Under the pieces are notes generated by a model. That model was given only the letters and a program-made list of their open reading frames with translations. It was not told the DNA's origin and did no database searches. Below are positions 8,501 to 16,559 of a stretch of 64,000 nucleotides of DNA, in pieces. Source of the stretch: Alkalinema pantanalense (GTDB lineage: Bacteria; Cyanobacteriota; Cyanobacteriia; Leptolyngbyales; Leptolyngbyaceae); contig NZ_JBLZFX010000021.1 of NCBI RefSeq assembly GCF_050753345.1, positions 1 to 64,000 on the forward strand, written 5' to 3'. The translations under genes and the position numbers were made by a program. The number at the start of each line of letters is the position of its first letter. The stretch's first letter is position 1.

Positions 8501-9335
8501 GAAAGAAAATATCCTGACCCGTTGTAAACGCTTTCGCAAATAACGATTGATTTAAGCGATCGGACTGGCTATCGGCATGTACCCGCACTCCACTAAAATC
8601 AGCTCCAAACGCCTGTTCCATGGGAACTCGAACCCCCTCCGCTAGCGGCTGACCACTGCCACGGGACTGCGCGATCGTGGATTCCAAATTTGCCCCCTGG
8701 TTTTTCGTCCCAGACGGTGCGGTTCCCTCGCCTTCCAAGGCACTCCCAATGGCAGCACTTGGGTTCGTTGATTTTCGCTGGAGGACGGTTTTCTCTTCAT
8801 CCTCTTCCTCTAGAAAGGGTGAATTTCTAGGTTGCGATTGTCCCAAGGGCTGCTGCGGTGAACGTAAATTTCTGGGTTGGGATTGTGCAAAAGGTTTCTG
8901 AGGCAAGCGTTGTATGGGAATTGCAGCAGATGGAGAAGGATGAATACTGGTTGCTTTAAGATGAACAGGATTGATTGCAGAGGCTGACAGTCTGGGTAAT
9001 TGTTGTACCACCTGCTGCGCCACCCGATCGGCTTCCTGCTCATAGAGATCGCCAACGGGCCCAACTCGCAATTTAGGCTGAATCCAAGGAGGCACAGCTT
9101 CCCGTCCTGGGGCATCCACCGCAAAATTGCCAAACTCATGCAGAATGGGCGGCTGTAGTGGTGATTGCGCCTGTTGAGGCAGAGTCTCAGTTTGAGTCGG
9201 GTCACGGTGTAGTTCACGGTGTAGTTCACGCGATCGTGATGGCAACAACCCCTTGTCTCCCTGGAGGGCTGAGGGACTGGCCGCAGATGCCTGCGATGCC
9301 TGCGATGTCGATTGCTGAATCCTGCTAGAACCCAT
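5562..9335 (-). CDS. Giant DUF4157 (eCIS core) protein, possible injected effector
   Basis: A 1257-residue protein. I start at the ATG 9335 because AGGAGG (9343-9348) sits 7 bases upstream; an earlier in-frame GTG would run through that site. The N-terminal 220 residues are low-complexity, rich in Ser, Gln and Pro, with a LYEQEADRVAQQVVQ segment near residue 95-110. The DUF4157 domain follows (about 220-305), with RVPMEQAFGADFSGVRVHAD and a zinc-protease-like HELTH at about residue 296. DUF4157 is known to mark toxins and cargo of extracellular contractile injection systems. The remaining 950 residues match nothing I can name: a long helical stretch (about 320-600), then an alpha/beta part with IHLGDADAVSL near 910 and GPSHPFMAIGGYEF near 955. 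No sheath, baseplate or spike genes are in the window. Confidence 0.85.
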   Translation of the reverse strand: MGSSRIQQSTSQASQASAASPSALQGDKGLLPSRSRELHRELHRDPTQTETLPQQAQSPLQPPILHEFGNFAVDAPGREAVPPWIQPKLRVGPVGDLYEQEADRVAQQVVQQLPRLSASAINPVHLKATSIHPSPSAAIPIQRLPQKPFAQSQPRNLRSPQQPLGQSQPRNSPFLEEEDEEKTVLQRKSTNPSAAIGSALEGEGTAPSGTKNQGANLESTIAQSRGSGQPLAEGVRVPMEQAFGADFSGVRVHADSQSDRLNQSLFAKAFTTGQDIFFQRGAYHPSSQSGKELIAHELTHVVQQNNYLVQRNSHVNNKFQITSSSYPTVIQRQPVNFSTVKTLIEGAAPGQGYRLTYATEAYKKFVTEKESTIRTILKHKLLGNSYKNSRSALENEYKSAASTIQVKSDYFEGVRLSDWGQIGDYTTPDQINTLIGSFVDTRTYSERVTAANKVFTDDLARLTELIPKLPTIYQAVEDELRKESLGEALSAKLAKKLEILKKPETAEGMPTALKTKLGEVMGEINLLKAATLNVETLITSVKDKPTTKVIKTQEDAKAAVQELIGEEAEVKQFRTNQTQIKEKAELFLAFFENADSETASLSANPAAIPADQPEIHQYYLKHPKYINQAIAKTIWSADYKAVVVGLWKQYKDSCLDALHAMTDRDVAGSLTKLKTKAPFDWEANLLKVVPPPGSAEALKKILVDFNSGGAKKDFLSRYEIDKIGSSMGYREVRSPQSNNVLVANKGAATDRMGYVINITTIPSDPSPQQIAQKYYNQGFDDQTQAKERIGLVVGVNRFRSLNGTSDELVKAHANKNGFDQFSLVSFGFTWDFNWKAKTAPDKDGFDGALAAYKEQDYETRQTALNYERANIRIQDRLPYAQFKERVTAHPQTRAMVNLLKTYNKYVYIHLGDADAVSLQAPEEQPTTSTAEALKGPLTDPKDGSKPKGIFSRYDVALGPSHPFMAIGGYEFRTEGTSGSAEDKKGKGDLKRDNLEHLLTYLANQLDEAIRIAIATVEPLAVYPTEPNLVFLASSPDYDMYSLDLFDSKGNLKTEGSLFGEGAREGRKLQNNLLKARKRKGIVSNEVLYDPRLSIATGSERFRLEGTAKADHKPTRPENPTYQERRKTAITGKTGTVRKETFKTQIIEDVANQAQTFVGRALKLEMKKFVANKIPDEQFTKFTNRIGNVLSQKYIAKDKFSADKIEKEKVGETDAQVKKLEMVMRAIETTLAKPALNSFWTEMNRVIDELYTSGYTTD

Positions 9336-9549
9336 GACCCAGCCTCCTAAAGGCACACGATCGCGTTGAATGGGAAAATCTACAGCTTGAAGTTAGCTAC
9401 GATTATCGCTTGGTTTGATCCAGATCGAGAGATCTTGAAGTAATGTGCTACTTTTCCCATAGGTGTCAATACTTCCCCATAGGTCTCTAAAAAACGTCAC
9501 GAAAGTTAAAACGTCACAGAAGGGCGATTACAGCTCAACAGGCCATCCT

Positions 9550-9653
9550 AGGGGAACAGCGCATCAATAAAATCCCAATTGGGTAGGGGTAGGAGAGTAA
9601 AAGGGTAGGAGGGTAGGGGAATGAGGAGGGGATATTATTTCTTTGCAAATCCC
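9550..9653 (-). repeat. 104-bp interspersed repeat, copy 1
   Basis: Read on the minus strand this begins GGGATTTGCAAAGAAATAAT, continues through a C-rich CCTACCC tract and ends TTTTATTGATGCGCTGTTCC. It matches the copy at 12447-12549 in inverted orientation with about two mismatches. It lies 46 bases downstream of the DUF3493 gene. The G-rich strand has several GGG runs (GGGTAGGGG, GGGTAGGAGGGTAGGGG) with G-quadruplex potential. Bases 9336-9549 hold only the DUF4157 upstream region. Confidence 0.9.
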
Positions 9654-9698
9654 TAGGCACGCTTCTTTCAGGCTGTTTGCGTTTAACTTGACTGTTTC

Positions 9699-10031
9699 CT
9701 AGGAATTTCTCTGGCGTTCCCGTTTGCGAATGGCCGAGATCGCCTTATCCTTCGATCGTTGATCCCAACGCCACAAGGTCACCATTAACGCCACCACCCC
9801 CACTTGCAACGCTAAGTTCGGCAAGGCTGAATCAACGTCACGTCCCGCCAGAAATTGCGCCAGAAAGAAAATGCCACCCACAAATCCCGACGCTCCAAAG
9901 GCCACATAGATAAATTGCCGCAACCCACGATAGGGCGCTGTGGCTTCTGCCCGCAGATAGGCATACTTTTCAGGGTCAGATTGGCGCAGAGGGACAGGTT
10001 GGGGATCCTCGGGGCGTTGCGGTTCAGACAT
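9699..10031 (-). CDS. DUF3493 (LPA1-like) membrane protein
   Basis: A 110-residue protein with a hydrophilic N-terminus, the conserved segment YAYLRAEATAPYRGLRQFIY (about 23-42) and two membrane segments, roughly residues 43-64 and 72-88, then a basic tail. This is the DUF3493 pattern, which also forms the C-terminal part of the plant protein LOW PSII ACCUMULATION 1; a role in photosystem II assembly at the thylakoid is therefore plausible but inferred. No operon partner is evident. Confidence 0.8.
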   Translation of the reverse strand: MSEPQRPEDPQPVPLRQSDPEKYAYLRAEATAPYRGLRQFIYVAFGASGFVGGIFFLAQFLAGRDVDSALPNLALQVGVVALMVTLWRWDQRSKDKAISAIRKRERQRNS

Positions 10032-10122
10032 GTTATGGGGGCCAATTTAGAGTTTCACTCAACGATATAAACTTATCTTAGAACTTCGGAACGCATTGCT
10101 TCACCTCAATTATTCATACAGG

Positions 10123-10183
10123 AGCCGACAAATCCAGTAGCCAACAAATCAGTAGCCAACAAATCAGTAGCCAGCAAATCGAG
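10123..10183. repeat. 15-bp tandem repeat upstream of DUF3493
   Basis: The unit AGCCAACAAATCAGT occurs at 10139 and 10154, with diverged copies before (10123) and after (10169). It lies in the 330-base gap between the DUF3493 start and the stop of the deaminase gene. Apart from this and a pair of CGATCGTTTATCGATCGTTT repeats near 10264-10286 I see nothing in that gap. Confidence 0.8.
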
Positions 10184-10358
10184 AAAAGCACTTGAAACCC
10201 TATAGAGTCAAACACTCTGAAATTTATAGACAGCCAAACCCAGAATCCAAACGCGATATTTCGATCGATCGTTTATCGATCGTTTCAGGAGCATCCCTTT
10301 CAGGGGTATCTATTTTCTAGCGACCTGTTCGCCCCTATCCCATGGCAATCCGATCGCT

Positions 10359-11663
10359 TCACATCAGATCATCCAACTCCGCATAATCCGGTAACGTTGT
10401 TTCAATTTGTTTTCCATTGCGTAGCACAATGCGATCGTGTTGACTGCGAGATAACAGTTCACTAAAGTTACGTGCTTTGAACAGAATCAAATCCGCCCCT
10501 AATCCGCCCCCAATCCGCCCCGCCTGAGGCAACCCCATCAAATCCGCAGGCGTCATCGTCATCACATTGGGCCAATCCCCATAGGGCCGATCAAGGTGGG
10601 CAATCCGTACCGATTGATTGAATACCTCTAACCCATCATGATCCCCAAAGCCGTAGAACGGATCACGGCAATTATCACTGGCGATCGCCACCGGAACCCC
10701 TGCTTTTTTCAATTCATGCAATCGCGTTACCCCGCGCCAATAGGGTGTTCGAGTCGCCTGCCGATCCTGGAGATAAAGATTACACATCGGCAAGCTAACA
10801 ATGCCAATCCCTGCTTTTTTCACCAACGCGATCGTCTCCGCCGCTTGTTCCGCAGGTTGCACCGCAAGACTACAGCAATGGCCGCAAACCACTTTCCCCT
10901 TGTACTTATGCTTAATCACCGCCGCCGCAATGTGATGCAAACACCGAGACTCCGGATCGCCATTTTCATCCACATGGAAATCCAGCAATAATTTGCGTTG
11001 TTTTGCTAATTGAAACACACGATCGATTTGTTGATCCAAATCCGGATTTGTATAAGCAACACCCCCTAAAATGCCACCCATCTCCGCCACCAAATCCGCT
11101 AGCTTTTCCCCTTTCGGCGTCAGGTAATAATCTAACGAAACCAAGGAAACTGCTTGCAACGTGATGCGATCGTGCCATTCCGCTTGCAATTGCCGTAAGA
11201 CCTCAAAACTAATTTTTCCCTGTTTATCAGCAGAATCAATATGGGTACGAATTGCCTGAGTTCCATGGGCATAACTGCATTTCAGGCCAAATTCCATTCG
11301 ACGATAAACATCCTGTTCATTCCAGCGTTGTTTAGAATCTTTTTGAACAGTGGTCAGCGCACCTTCAAATGTTCCATTGGGATTCGGTGCACGGTTCCAA
11401 ATGTGTCCCTTATCTAAATGGGTGTGCATATCCACAAAGCAAGGCCACACTATGCCATTCTGTAGATCGATCGACGGCGCACTAAAACTCGTAAACGTCC
11501 CCGCCGCCGTAATCGTGCCAATGACCCCATCCTGAATTTCAATGTCCACCGCCAGCAAATTGTCGATCGGGGGCTTGCGGGGTGTCCACTTGGATCCCCC
11601 TAGGATTAACGAAGCGGGAACATGGGCGTTACGAAGCCAATAGTGATTAGAATCAAACAACAT
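10359..11663 (-). CDS. Cytosine deaminase-like amidohydrolase
   Basis: A 434-residue amidohydrolase of the CodA group, which deaminates cytosine to uracil; related members act on isocytosine or other ring substrates. The metal ligands are HTHLDK at 80-85, HVDENGDPE at 230-238, GHCCSL at 261-266 and ASDNCRDPFY at 328-337, in the order expected for the family. The C-terminus has the usual beta-sandwich segment LGADLILFKARNFSELLSR. No permease (CodB) is adjacent, so import is not coupled here. The sequence upstream (11664-11800) carries short direct repeats, GTCAAAAGGCTA twice and ACACTGAA three times. Confidence 0.85.
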   Translation of the reverse strand: MLFDSNHYWLRNAHVPASLILGGSKWTPRKPPIDNLLAVDIEIQDGVIGTITAAGTFTSFSAPSIDLQNGIVWPCFVDMHTHLDKGHIWNRAPNPNGTFEGALTTVQKDSKQRWNEQDVYRRMEFGLKCSYAHGTQAIRTHIDSADKQGKISFEVLRQLQAEWHDRITLQAVSLVSLDYYLTPKGEKLADLVAEMGGILGGVAYTNPDLDQQIDRVFQLAKQRKLLLDFHVDENGDPESRCLHHIAAAVIKHKYKGKVVCGHCCSLAVQPAEQAAETIALVKKAGIGIVSLPMCNLYLQDRQATRTPYWRGVTRLHELKKAGVPVAIASDNCRDPFYGFGDHDGLEVFNQSVRIAHLDRPYGDWPNVMTMTPADLMGLPQAGRIGGGLGADLILFKARNFSELLSRSQHDRIVLRNGKQIETTLPDYAELDDLM

Positions 11664-11954
11664 GGATGAAATCTGTCAAAAGGCTAGGGCTGGAATCCGT
11701 CAAAAGGCTAAAGAGTTAAGCGCTCTCAAGAATTAAGCACACTGAAAACACACTGAAAGCACACTGAATCCGATGATCGCACGAAATGAGAGCTTTCCAG
11801 CACGCTGCCCTGGCGAAGCAGGCTAGAACAAGCGGATTCATCCCAAAAATTAATTCTCGTTTTCCACAAATTATCTCCCCACAACCGACTCTAAATTTGC
11901 CGTGTCATAATTTAATCAAGCCAAAATAATTGATATTTGAAAAGGAGACGGGTC

Positions 11955-12446
11955 ATGTTGTGGAAAGGCTTAAGAACACTGCACTCCCTCGGAATTATCA
12001 CGATCGCCACGCTGGCACTCGTGGCCCTTGAGCAGGTATGGCCCTCTGCTGCAATGGCCAATCCTCAGCCGATCGATGAACTGCCCATGACCAAAACGAA
12101 GGAAGCGGAGAAGTCCAATGAGGAGTTTTGGGTGCCCGCAGCTCGCGTGGATCTCCAAAAACCTGCCAAAATTCAACTCATTAACAAAACCCAAGAAACC
12201 CTAGAATACCTGATTACCACCCACACCAATTTTCGACGGCTAGCCCCTGGCCAATCGGTCATGCTCAGCGACTTTCAGCCCCCCGTTTTTGTCAATATCA
12301 ACTCTCTACGGGATAGCGGCAATGTGGAATACAGCGTCACCGTTGATAAATCAAGCAATGTGGCAAATGTTGAAATTAAACCCACGATCGGCCAAGGCAA
12401 CCGTACCCTCAATTTAGATAAAACTGGGGCCATTTATCTGTATTAA
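11955..12446 (+). CDS. Exported small hypothetical protein
   Basis: A 163-residue protein. The ATG at 11955 follows GGAGACGGGTC, a good ribosome site; a TTG 18 bases upstream would overlap it. The N-terminus is a signal peptide: basic residues, a hydrophobic core (IITIATLALVALEQV), and a probable cut at AMA-NP near residue 35. The mature part is a small beta-rich domain (KIQLINKTQETLEYLITTHT, LAPGQSVMLSDFQPPVFVNI) that resembles immunoglobulin-like or copper-chaperone-like sandwiches, but I cannot name the family. It is probably periplasmic. A repeat element starts at the base after its stop codon. Confidence 0.8.
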   Translation: MLWKGLRTLHSLGIITIATLALVALEQVWPSAAMANPQPIDELPMTKTKEAEKSNEEFWVPAARVDLQKPAKIQLINKTQETLEYLITTHTNFRRLAPGQSVMLSDFQPPVFVNINSLRDSGNVEYSVTVDKSSNVANVEIKPTIGQGNRTLNLDKTGAIYLY

Positions 12447-12549
12447 GGGATTTGCAAAGAAATAATATCCCCTCTTCATTCCCCTACCCTCCTACCCTTT
12501 TACTCTCCTACCCCTACCCAATTGGGATTTTATTGATGCACTGTTCCCT
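12447..12549 (+). repeat. 104-bp interspersed repeat, copy 2
   Basis: This begins GGGATTTGCAAAGAAATAAT immediately after the TAA at 12444-12446, runs through a C-rich CCCTACCCTCC tract, and ends TTTTATTGATGCACTGTTCCC. It is the inverted twin of 9550-9653, with about two mismatches. Such similarity implies recent spread or gene conversion. Confidence 0.9.
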
Positions 12550-12608
12550 AAAGCTGCATTCAGATTGCTACATCAAGCCGCCCTATTCCAACGGCTAACC
12601 CAGGAACT

Positions 12609-14174
12609 TTATCCGATCTCCACCCGCTGCAAGTCCCGAAAGCCATTGATAAATTCAATCACCTGTTCTAAGCTCGCCGCCTGGAACTCCGGCAGTATAT
12701 TGGCTTGGAATTCATCCATTTCTCGGAAAAAGGGCACCGATCGTCTGCCAAACATGGGATTGCTATAGATGGTCAAGCGTTGTCCATCCGCATTCACCAA
12801 TATTGTTTGGGTCGGAGATTGGAAAAAGGGCAATTTTTGAGCGGCTAAGGGAATGGCTTGCAGCAGGCGATCGCGATTGACTTGTTGGGTATTGTGGCTG
12901 AGCAACTTAATCATCATTTGGTATTGCTGCAATTGCTCATTACTTTGGTGAAACACCCGACTGGGAATCATTTTCAGTAGGGAAGTTAAATTTTGATGGG
13001 TCGATCGAGCATCTTCAAAGGGCAAGATCGCTGCATAGGCAATCAGAAAGAGATGCGTATCCTGCGTTAGTTCAAACCGTAAAACCGTACGCCCCCGATG
13101 AATCGTAATATTGGGTGGTTGCATGGCCAATGTGGTTTGCCGTGTCAACTGTTGGTACGTCACAATCAGCGCACTGTAGGACTCTGGATCTAGCCGATCG
13201 TTAATCGTCACTTCCACCGTTGGCGGCACCCGGTAGAAAAATTCATAGGCATCATTGCTGCTAAATTGATAGGTTTTACTGCGATCGCCATTTTGACTTA
13301 AATCAATCCAACGGCAGTTAATATCCTCTACCTTTGGGCCAAAGGGCAATGTATCGTAAAGTTTAGCGCCTGTCAGTTGCGCGCCCGTCAGATCTGCCCC
13401 AGCCCAATCCACCCCCGATAGGTTAGCCCGCGTCAAATCCACATGCACTAGCGTGGTATTCAACAACGTAGCATGGCTTAAATCTGCCCCCGTTAAATTG
13501 GCCCCGCTGAGAATCGCCCCACTTAAATCCGCCCAGCGCAAATCTGCCCCACTTAAATCCGCCCAGCGCAAGTTGGCTCCTGTCAGATTGACCCCTTGCA
13601 AAATCGTCCGACTCAGATTTGCTTGCCGCAGCTCCGTTTGACGCAAATTTGCCCCGCTGAGATTCGCTCCACTCAGGTCACAACTGTGTAGTATTGCCTG
13701 TTCTAAATTAGCCGCCGTCAACACCGCCCGACGCAGATCAGCTCGACTCAAATTAGCCCGACTCAGGTTGGTACAGCGCAACTTCGCATCCCGCAGATCC
13801 GCTGCTGACAGGTTTGCCCGTTGCAACTGTGCCCGACTCAGATCCGCCCGCTCCAGTTCCGACTTAATCAGATGGGCTTGAATCAAATTAGTTTCACTCA
13901 AATCGGCTAGAGACAGGTTCGCAACATTCAAGCAAGCTTGTTGCAGGTTAGCCCGGTGCAGATTGGCTCCATTCAACTTAGTCACATTGAGCTTGGCACG
14001 ACTGAGATTGGTCTGACTCAGGTTGGCACTAGTGAGATTAACCACCGTAAGATTTGCAGCCCCCAGATCAGCACCACTTAAATTGGCACCACTCAGATTG
14101 GCTTCATTAAGAGTAATAGAACCAAAATCTCGCTTTCCGATCGCGTACTGCTCTAATAATTCCTCAGGACTCAT
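12609..14174 (-). CDS. Pentapeptide-repeat protein with unique C-terminal domain
   Basis: A 521-residue protein. Residues 20-275 are about 48 tandem pentapeptides of the A(D/N)LXX type (for example GANLSGADLGAANL), which fold as a right-handed quadrilateral beta-helix. From residue 280 a separate, non-repetitive domain of about 240 residues begins with DINCRWIDLSQNGDRSKTYQ and includes PTVEVTINDRLDPESYSALI and a C-terminal helix that ends the protein. I do not recognise that domain. Pentapeptide proteins are numerous in cyanobacteria and mostly of unknown role. There is no signal peptide, so it is probably cytosolic. Confidence 0.85.
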   Translation of the reverse strand: MSPEELLEQYAIGKRDFGSITLNEANLSGANLSGADLGAANLTVVNLTSANLSQTNLSRAKLNVTKLNGANLHRANLQQACLNVANLSLADLSETNLIQAHLIKSELERADLSRAQLQRANLSAADLRDAKLRCTNLSRANLSRADLRRAVLTAANLEQAILHSCDLSGANLSGANLRQTELRQANLSRTILQGVNLTGANLRWADLSGADLRWADLSGAILSGANLTGADLSHATLLNTTLVHVDLTRANLSGVDWAGADLTGAQLTGAKLYDTLPFGPKVEDINCRWIDLSQNGDRSKTYQFSSNDAYEFFYRVPPTVEVTINDRLDPESYSALIVTYQQLTRQTTLAMQPPNITIHRGRTVLRFELTQDTHLFLIAYAAILPFEDARSTHQNLTSLLKMIPSRVFHQSNEQLQQYQMMIKLLSHNTQQVNRDRLLQAIPLAAQKLPFFQSPTQTILVNADGQRLTIYSNPMFGRRSVPFFREMDEFQANILPEFQAASLEQVIEFINGFRDLQRVEIG

Positions 14175-14323
14175 TAGTGATCCCCTGACCCAGATGGCGC
14201 ATTATGTGTGAATTAATTAGTGCTAGCGTTCCCCAGTCCATTACTGAACTCGCTAAATAAGCTTAGTCAAAGAAAACCCTAGAACGGAGTTTGTCCCCAT
14301 GGGAAACTAGAAAGGGAGACCAG

Positions 14324-15373
14324 ATGCCTATCGGCTCCCTTTTGAACACCCCACTTGGAAGACCCAGACAACGGGATATGACTGAACTATCTAAGAGCAC
14401 TGATGGGACTCGCAACTTGCATCGCACGGATTTAATCGATACAGCTTTGGACAACACAGCTTTAGACAACACAGCTTTAGACAACACAGCTTTAGACAAC
14501 ACGATGGATAAGGCTGACAAGGTAAGCACGGTTGGTATTGTGGGTTTAGGGCTAATCGGAGGATCATTAGGGCTAGATTTACGATCGCAGGGATACCGAG
14601 TCATTGGTGCCAGTCAACGGGCATCTACCTGCGAAACCGCAGAAGCTCGAGGCGTTGTCGATCGTGCAAGTCCCGATTTAGCCATCCTTGCAGAAGCTGA
14701 AGTTATCTTTCTATGCACCCCTCTTGCCCACCTAGAATCAACGACGCAACGCTTGATTCCGTATCTTAATGCAGAAACGATTCTGACAGATGTGGGTTCT
14801 GTTAAGACTCCGATTGTAGAGTCAATTCAAGCTTTGTGGAAGAACTTTGTGGGCGGACATCCCATGGCCGGCACCGCTGAAAGTGGAATTAACGCTGCCA
14901 TCCCTAATTTATTTGCAGGCAATCCCTACGTATTCACCCCAACCCCAGAAACCCCCACTAGGGTAATCACAGTGGTGAGCGCGATTGCCCAAGATCTCGG
15001 TGCCATCCTGTATCGCGCTACGCCAGAAGCCCACGATCGCGCCGTCGCTTGGATTTCCCATAGTCCAGTCATAATCAGTGCCAGCCTAATTGCTGCTTGC
15101 CTAGAAGAGCCGGATACTGAAGTCCTTCAACTCGCGCAAAATCTAGCCAGTTCTGGCTTTCGGGATACCAGCCGTGTGGGAGGTGGCAATCCAGAACTGG
15201 GCTTACTAATGGCACAACTGAATCGATCGAACGTCCTACAATCGCTGCATGCCTATCGTCAACAGTTAGATCACGTAATCCAGCACATCCAACAGGAAAA
15301 CTGGGAAACGCTAGAACTAATCTTGAGGAAAACGCAAGCAGAAAGACCAAAATTTCTGCGGGAATCAACTTGA
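14324..15373 (+). CDS. tyrA: Prephenate/arogenate dehydrogenase TyrA with repeat-bearing N-terminal extension
   Basis: An NAD(P)-dependent dehydrogenase of tyrosine synthesis; cyanobacterial members usually prefer arogenate and NADP. The core has the Rossmann motif GLGLIGG (74-80 from this start) and GHPMAGTAESGI. The start is uncertain. AAAGGGAG lies 6 bases before the ATG at 14324, but the conserved core begins only at residue 61 (ATG 14504, MDKADK). Between them are four copies of the pentapeptide TALDN (40-59), encoded by a 15-bp tandem repeat. Starting at 14504 gives 289 residues, close to the usual length. No C-terminal ACT domain is present. Confidence 0.85.
   Translation: MPIGSLLNTPLGRPRQRDMTELSKSTDGTRNLHRTDLIDTALDNTALDNTALDNTALDNTMDKADKVSTVGIVGLGLIGGSLGLDLRSQGYRVIGASQRASTCETAEARGVVDRASPDLAILAEAEVIFLCTPLAHLESTTQRLIPYLNAETILTDVGSVKTPIVESIQALWKNFVGGHPMAGTAESGINAAIPNLFAGNPYVFTPTPETPTRVITVVSAIAQDLGAILYRATPEAHDRAVAWISHSPVIISASLIAACLEEPDTEVLQLAQNLASSGFRDTSRVGGGNPELGLLMAQLNRSNVLQSLHAYRQQLDHVIQHIQQENWETLELILRKTQAERPKFLREST
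14441..14500 (+). repeat. 15-bp tandem repeat, four copies, in frame in tyrA
   Basis: The unit ACAGCTTTAGACAAC is repeated at 14441, 14456, 14471 and 14486; only the first copy has one change. It sits in frame in the possible N-terminal extension of tyrA and encodes TALDN four times. The period matches the tandem repeats at 2201 and 10139, although the sequences differ. Confidence 0.9.
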
Positions 15374-15575
15374 CCCAAAGTGCTGAGTATTGATCCAACA
15401 TTTTACTGAGAGAAGTTAGCCAAACTTCCTGGGATGAACAGATCATGCTGTGAAACACTGCCTGGAGACACCCAAATTAATTGTGGGAAACCATCCCAAA
15501 GAACAGGCTTAAGTCATCAATGCCATCACTTAGAGCAACACCCTCACCAATTAGCACTAGACAGCGAATTTAGCA

Positions 15576-16139
15576 CTAGAGGGCGGATTGCAACTCATCC
15601 AGTTTGGCCAGAACCTCTCGGCTATGCACGATCGGGTTGACACCTAGAAAAATCGATCGCAGGTTCCCCTCAGGATCCACAAGAAAGGTATGCCGTGCGG
15701 AACGAATTCCCAGCCAGGATCCATAGGCTTTGCTCACAGTGCCACCTTGATCGGCGAGCAGGGGAAATTTGAGGCCCTCAGAGTCACAAAACTCTGCATG
15801 GGAGTTCACAGAATCAGCACTGATACCCAAAATTTGCGTATTCCGCTGACGGTAGGCGGGTAAATCCTGCTGGAACTTACGGGCTTCGATCGTGCAACCA
15901 GACGTAAAATCCTGGGGATAGAAATAGGCCACGACCCACTGTCCACGATAATCAGCCAAGTGCACTTCACCTTCCCCCGTCGTCGCAGGCAGGGTAAAGT
16001 CTGGAGCTGGTTGATCGATCGGAGGCAACTTGCCGCCCATGGCTTGTGCTGCTTGCGGCAGTAGCCCCATCGTTCCAAGCACCAGCACGGTTGTCAAAAT
16101 AACGGTCAAACACCAGCGAAGGCGCGATCGAGACCACAT
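15576..16139 (-). CDS. Exported peroxiredoxin, PrxQ/BCP type
   Basis: A 187-residue peroxiredoxin that reduces hydroperoxides. A signal peptide spans residues 1-33 (hydrophobic LTVILTTVLVLGTMGLL, cut near AQA-MG), which places the enzyme in the periplasm or thylakoid lumen. The catalytic segment is FTSGCTIEARKF with Cys82. PrxQ/BCP enzymes usually have a resolving cysteine five residues later; here that position is Arg87. The only other mature cysteine is Cys118. It may therefore act as a 1-Cys enzyme or use Cys118. The 200 bases between it and tyrA hold no gene. Confidence 0.85.
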   Translation of the reverse strand: MWSRSRLRWCLTVILTTVLVLGTMGLLPQAAQAMGGKLPPIDQPAPDFTLPATTGEGEVHLADYRGQWVVAYFYPQDFTSGCTIEARKFQQDLPAYRQRNTQILGISADSVNSHAEFCDSEGLKFPLLADQGGTVSKAYGSWLGIRSARHTFLVDPEGNLRSIFLGVNPIVHSREVLAKLDELQSAL

Positions 16140-16192
16140 AAAATTTCTCCCAATAATCTCAACGAGCTTAATTCCATCCCAAGTCTCAATTT

Positions 16193-16284
16193 GCCCTCAT
16201 CCTCCAACCCCTTCTCCCAAACTAGAAGAAGGAGAACCAGACCCAAATCCCTCTCCCGTTTTGGGAGGCATTTAGGATGAGGGC
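16193..16284. repeat. MITE-like 92-bp inverted-repeat element
   Basis: Terminal repeats GCCCTCATCCT (16193-16203) and AGGATGAGGGC (16274-16284) are perfect 11-bp inverted copies. The inside contains CTTCTCCCAAACTAGAAGAA and a second partial inverted pair, CTCCCAAA/TTTGGGAG. This CCCTCATCC...CTTCTCCC pattern resembles a widespread small repeat of filamentous cyanobacteria. It lies between the peroxiredoxin gene and pdxJ, outside coding sequence. Confidence 0.8.
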
Positions 16285-16559
16285 TACAAAAGCGAGATGC
16301 GCCGAAGGAGCTATTTATTGAATAAACTCTTTACTTAACTTTACAAAGATTGCTTTACATCGATCGCGTAATTTTCTCAAAATGGGAGTCCTTGGGGGTT
16401 AAACCGCCGATCCCGTCAGCCTTAATCTGCTCAGGAAGGGGTCGTCAGGAAGAGCGATTTATTCATCTCTGGATTGTTTTATGATTATTTAGTTTTATAT
16501 CCGAGAGCCCAATTCATCCGGTAAAATTGGATCCTGTCAATTTCAGGAGAGTCCTAGCC

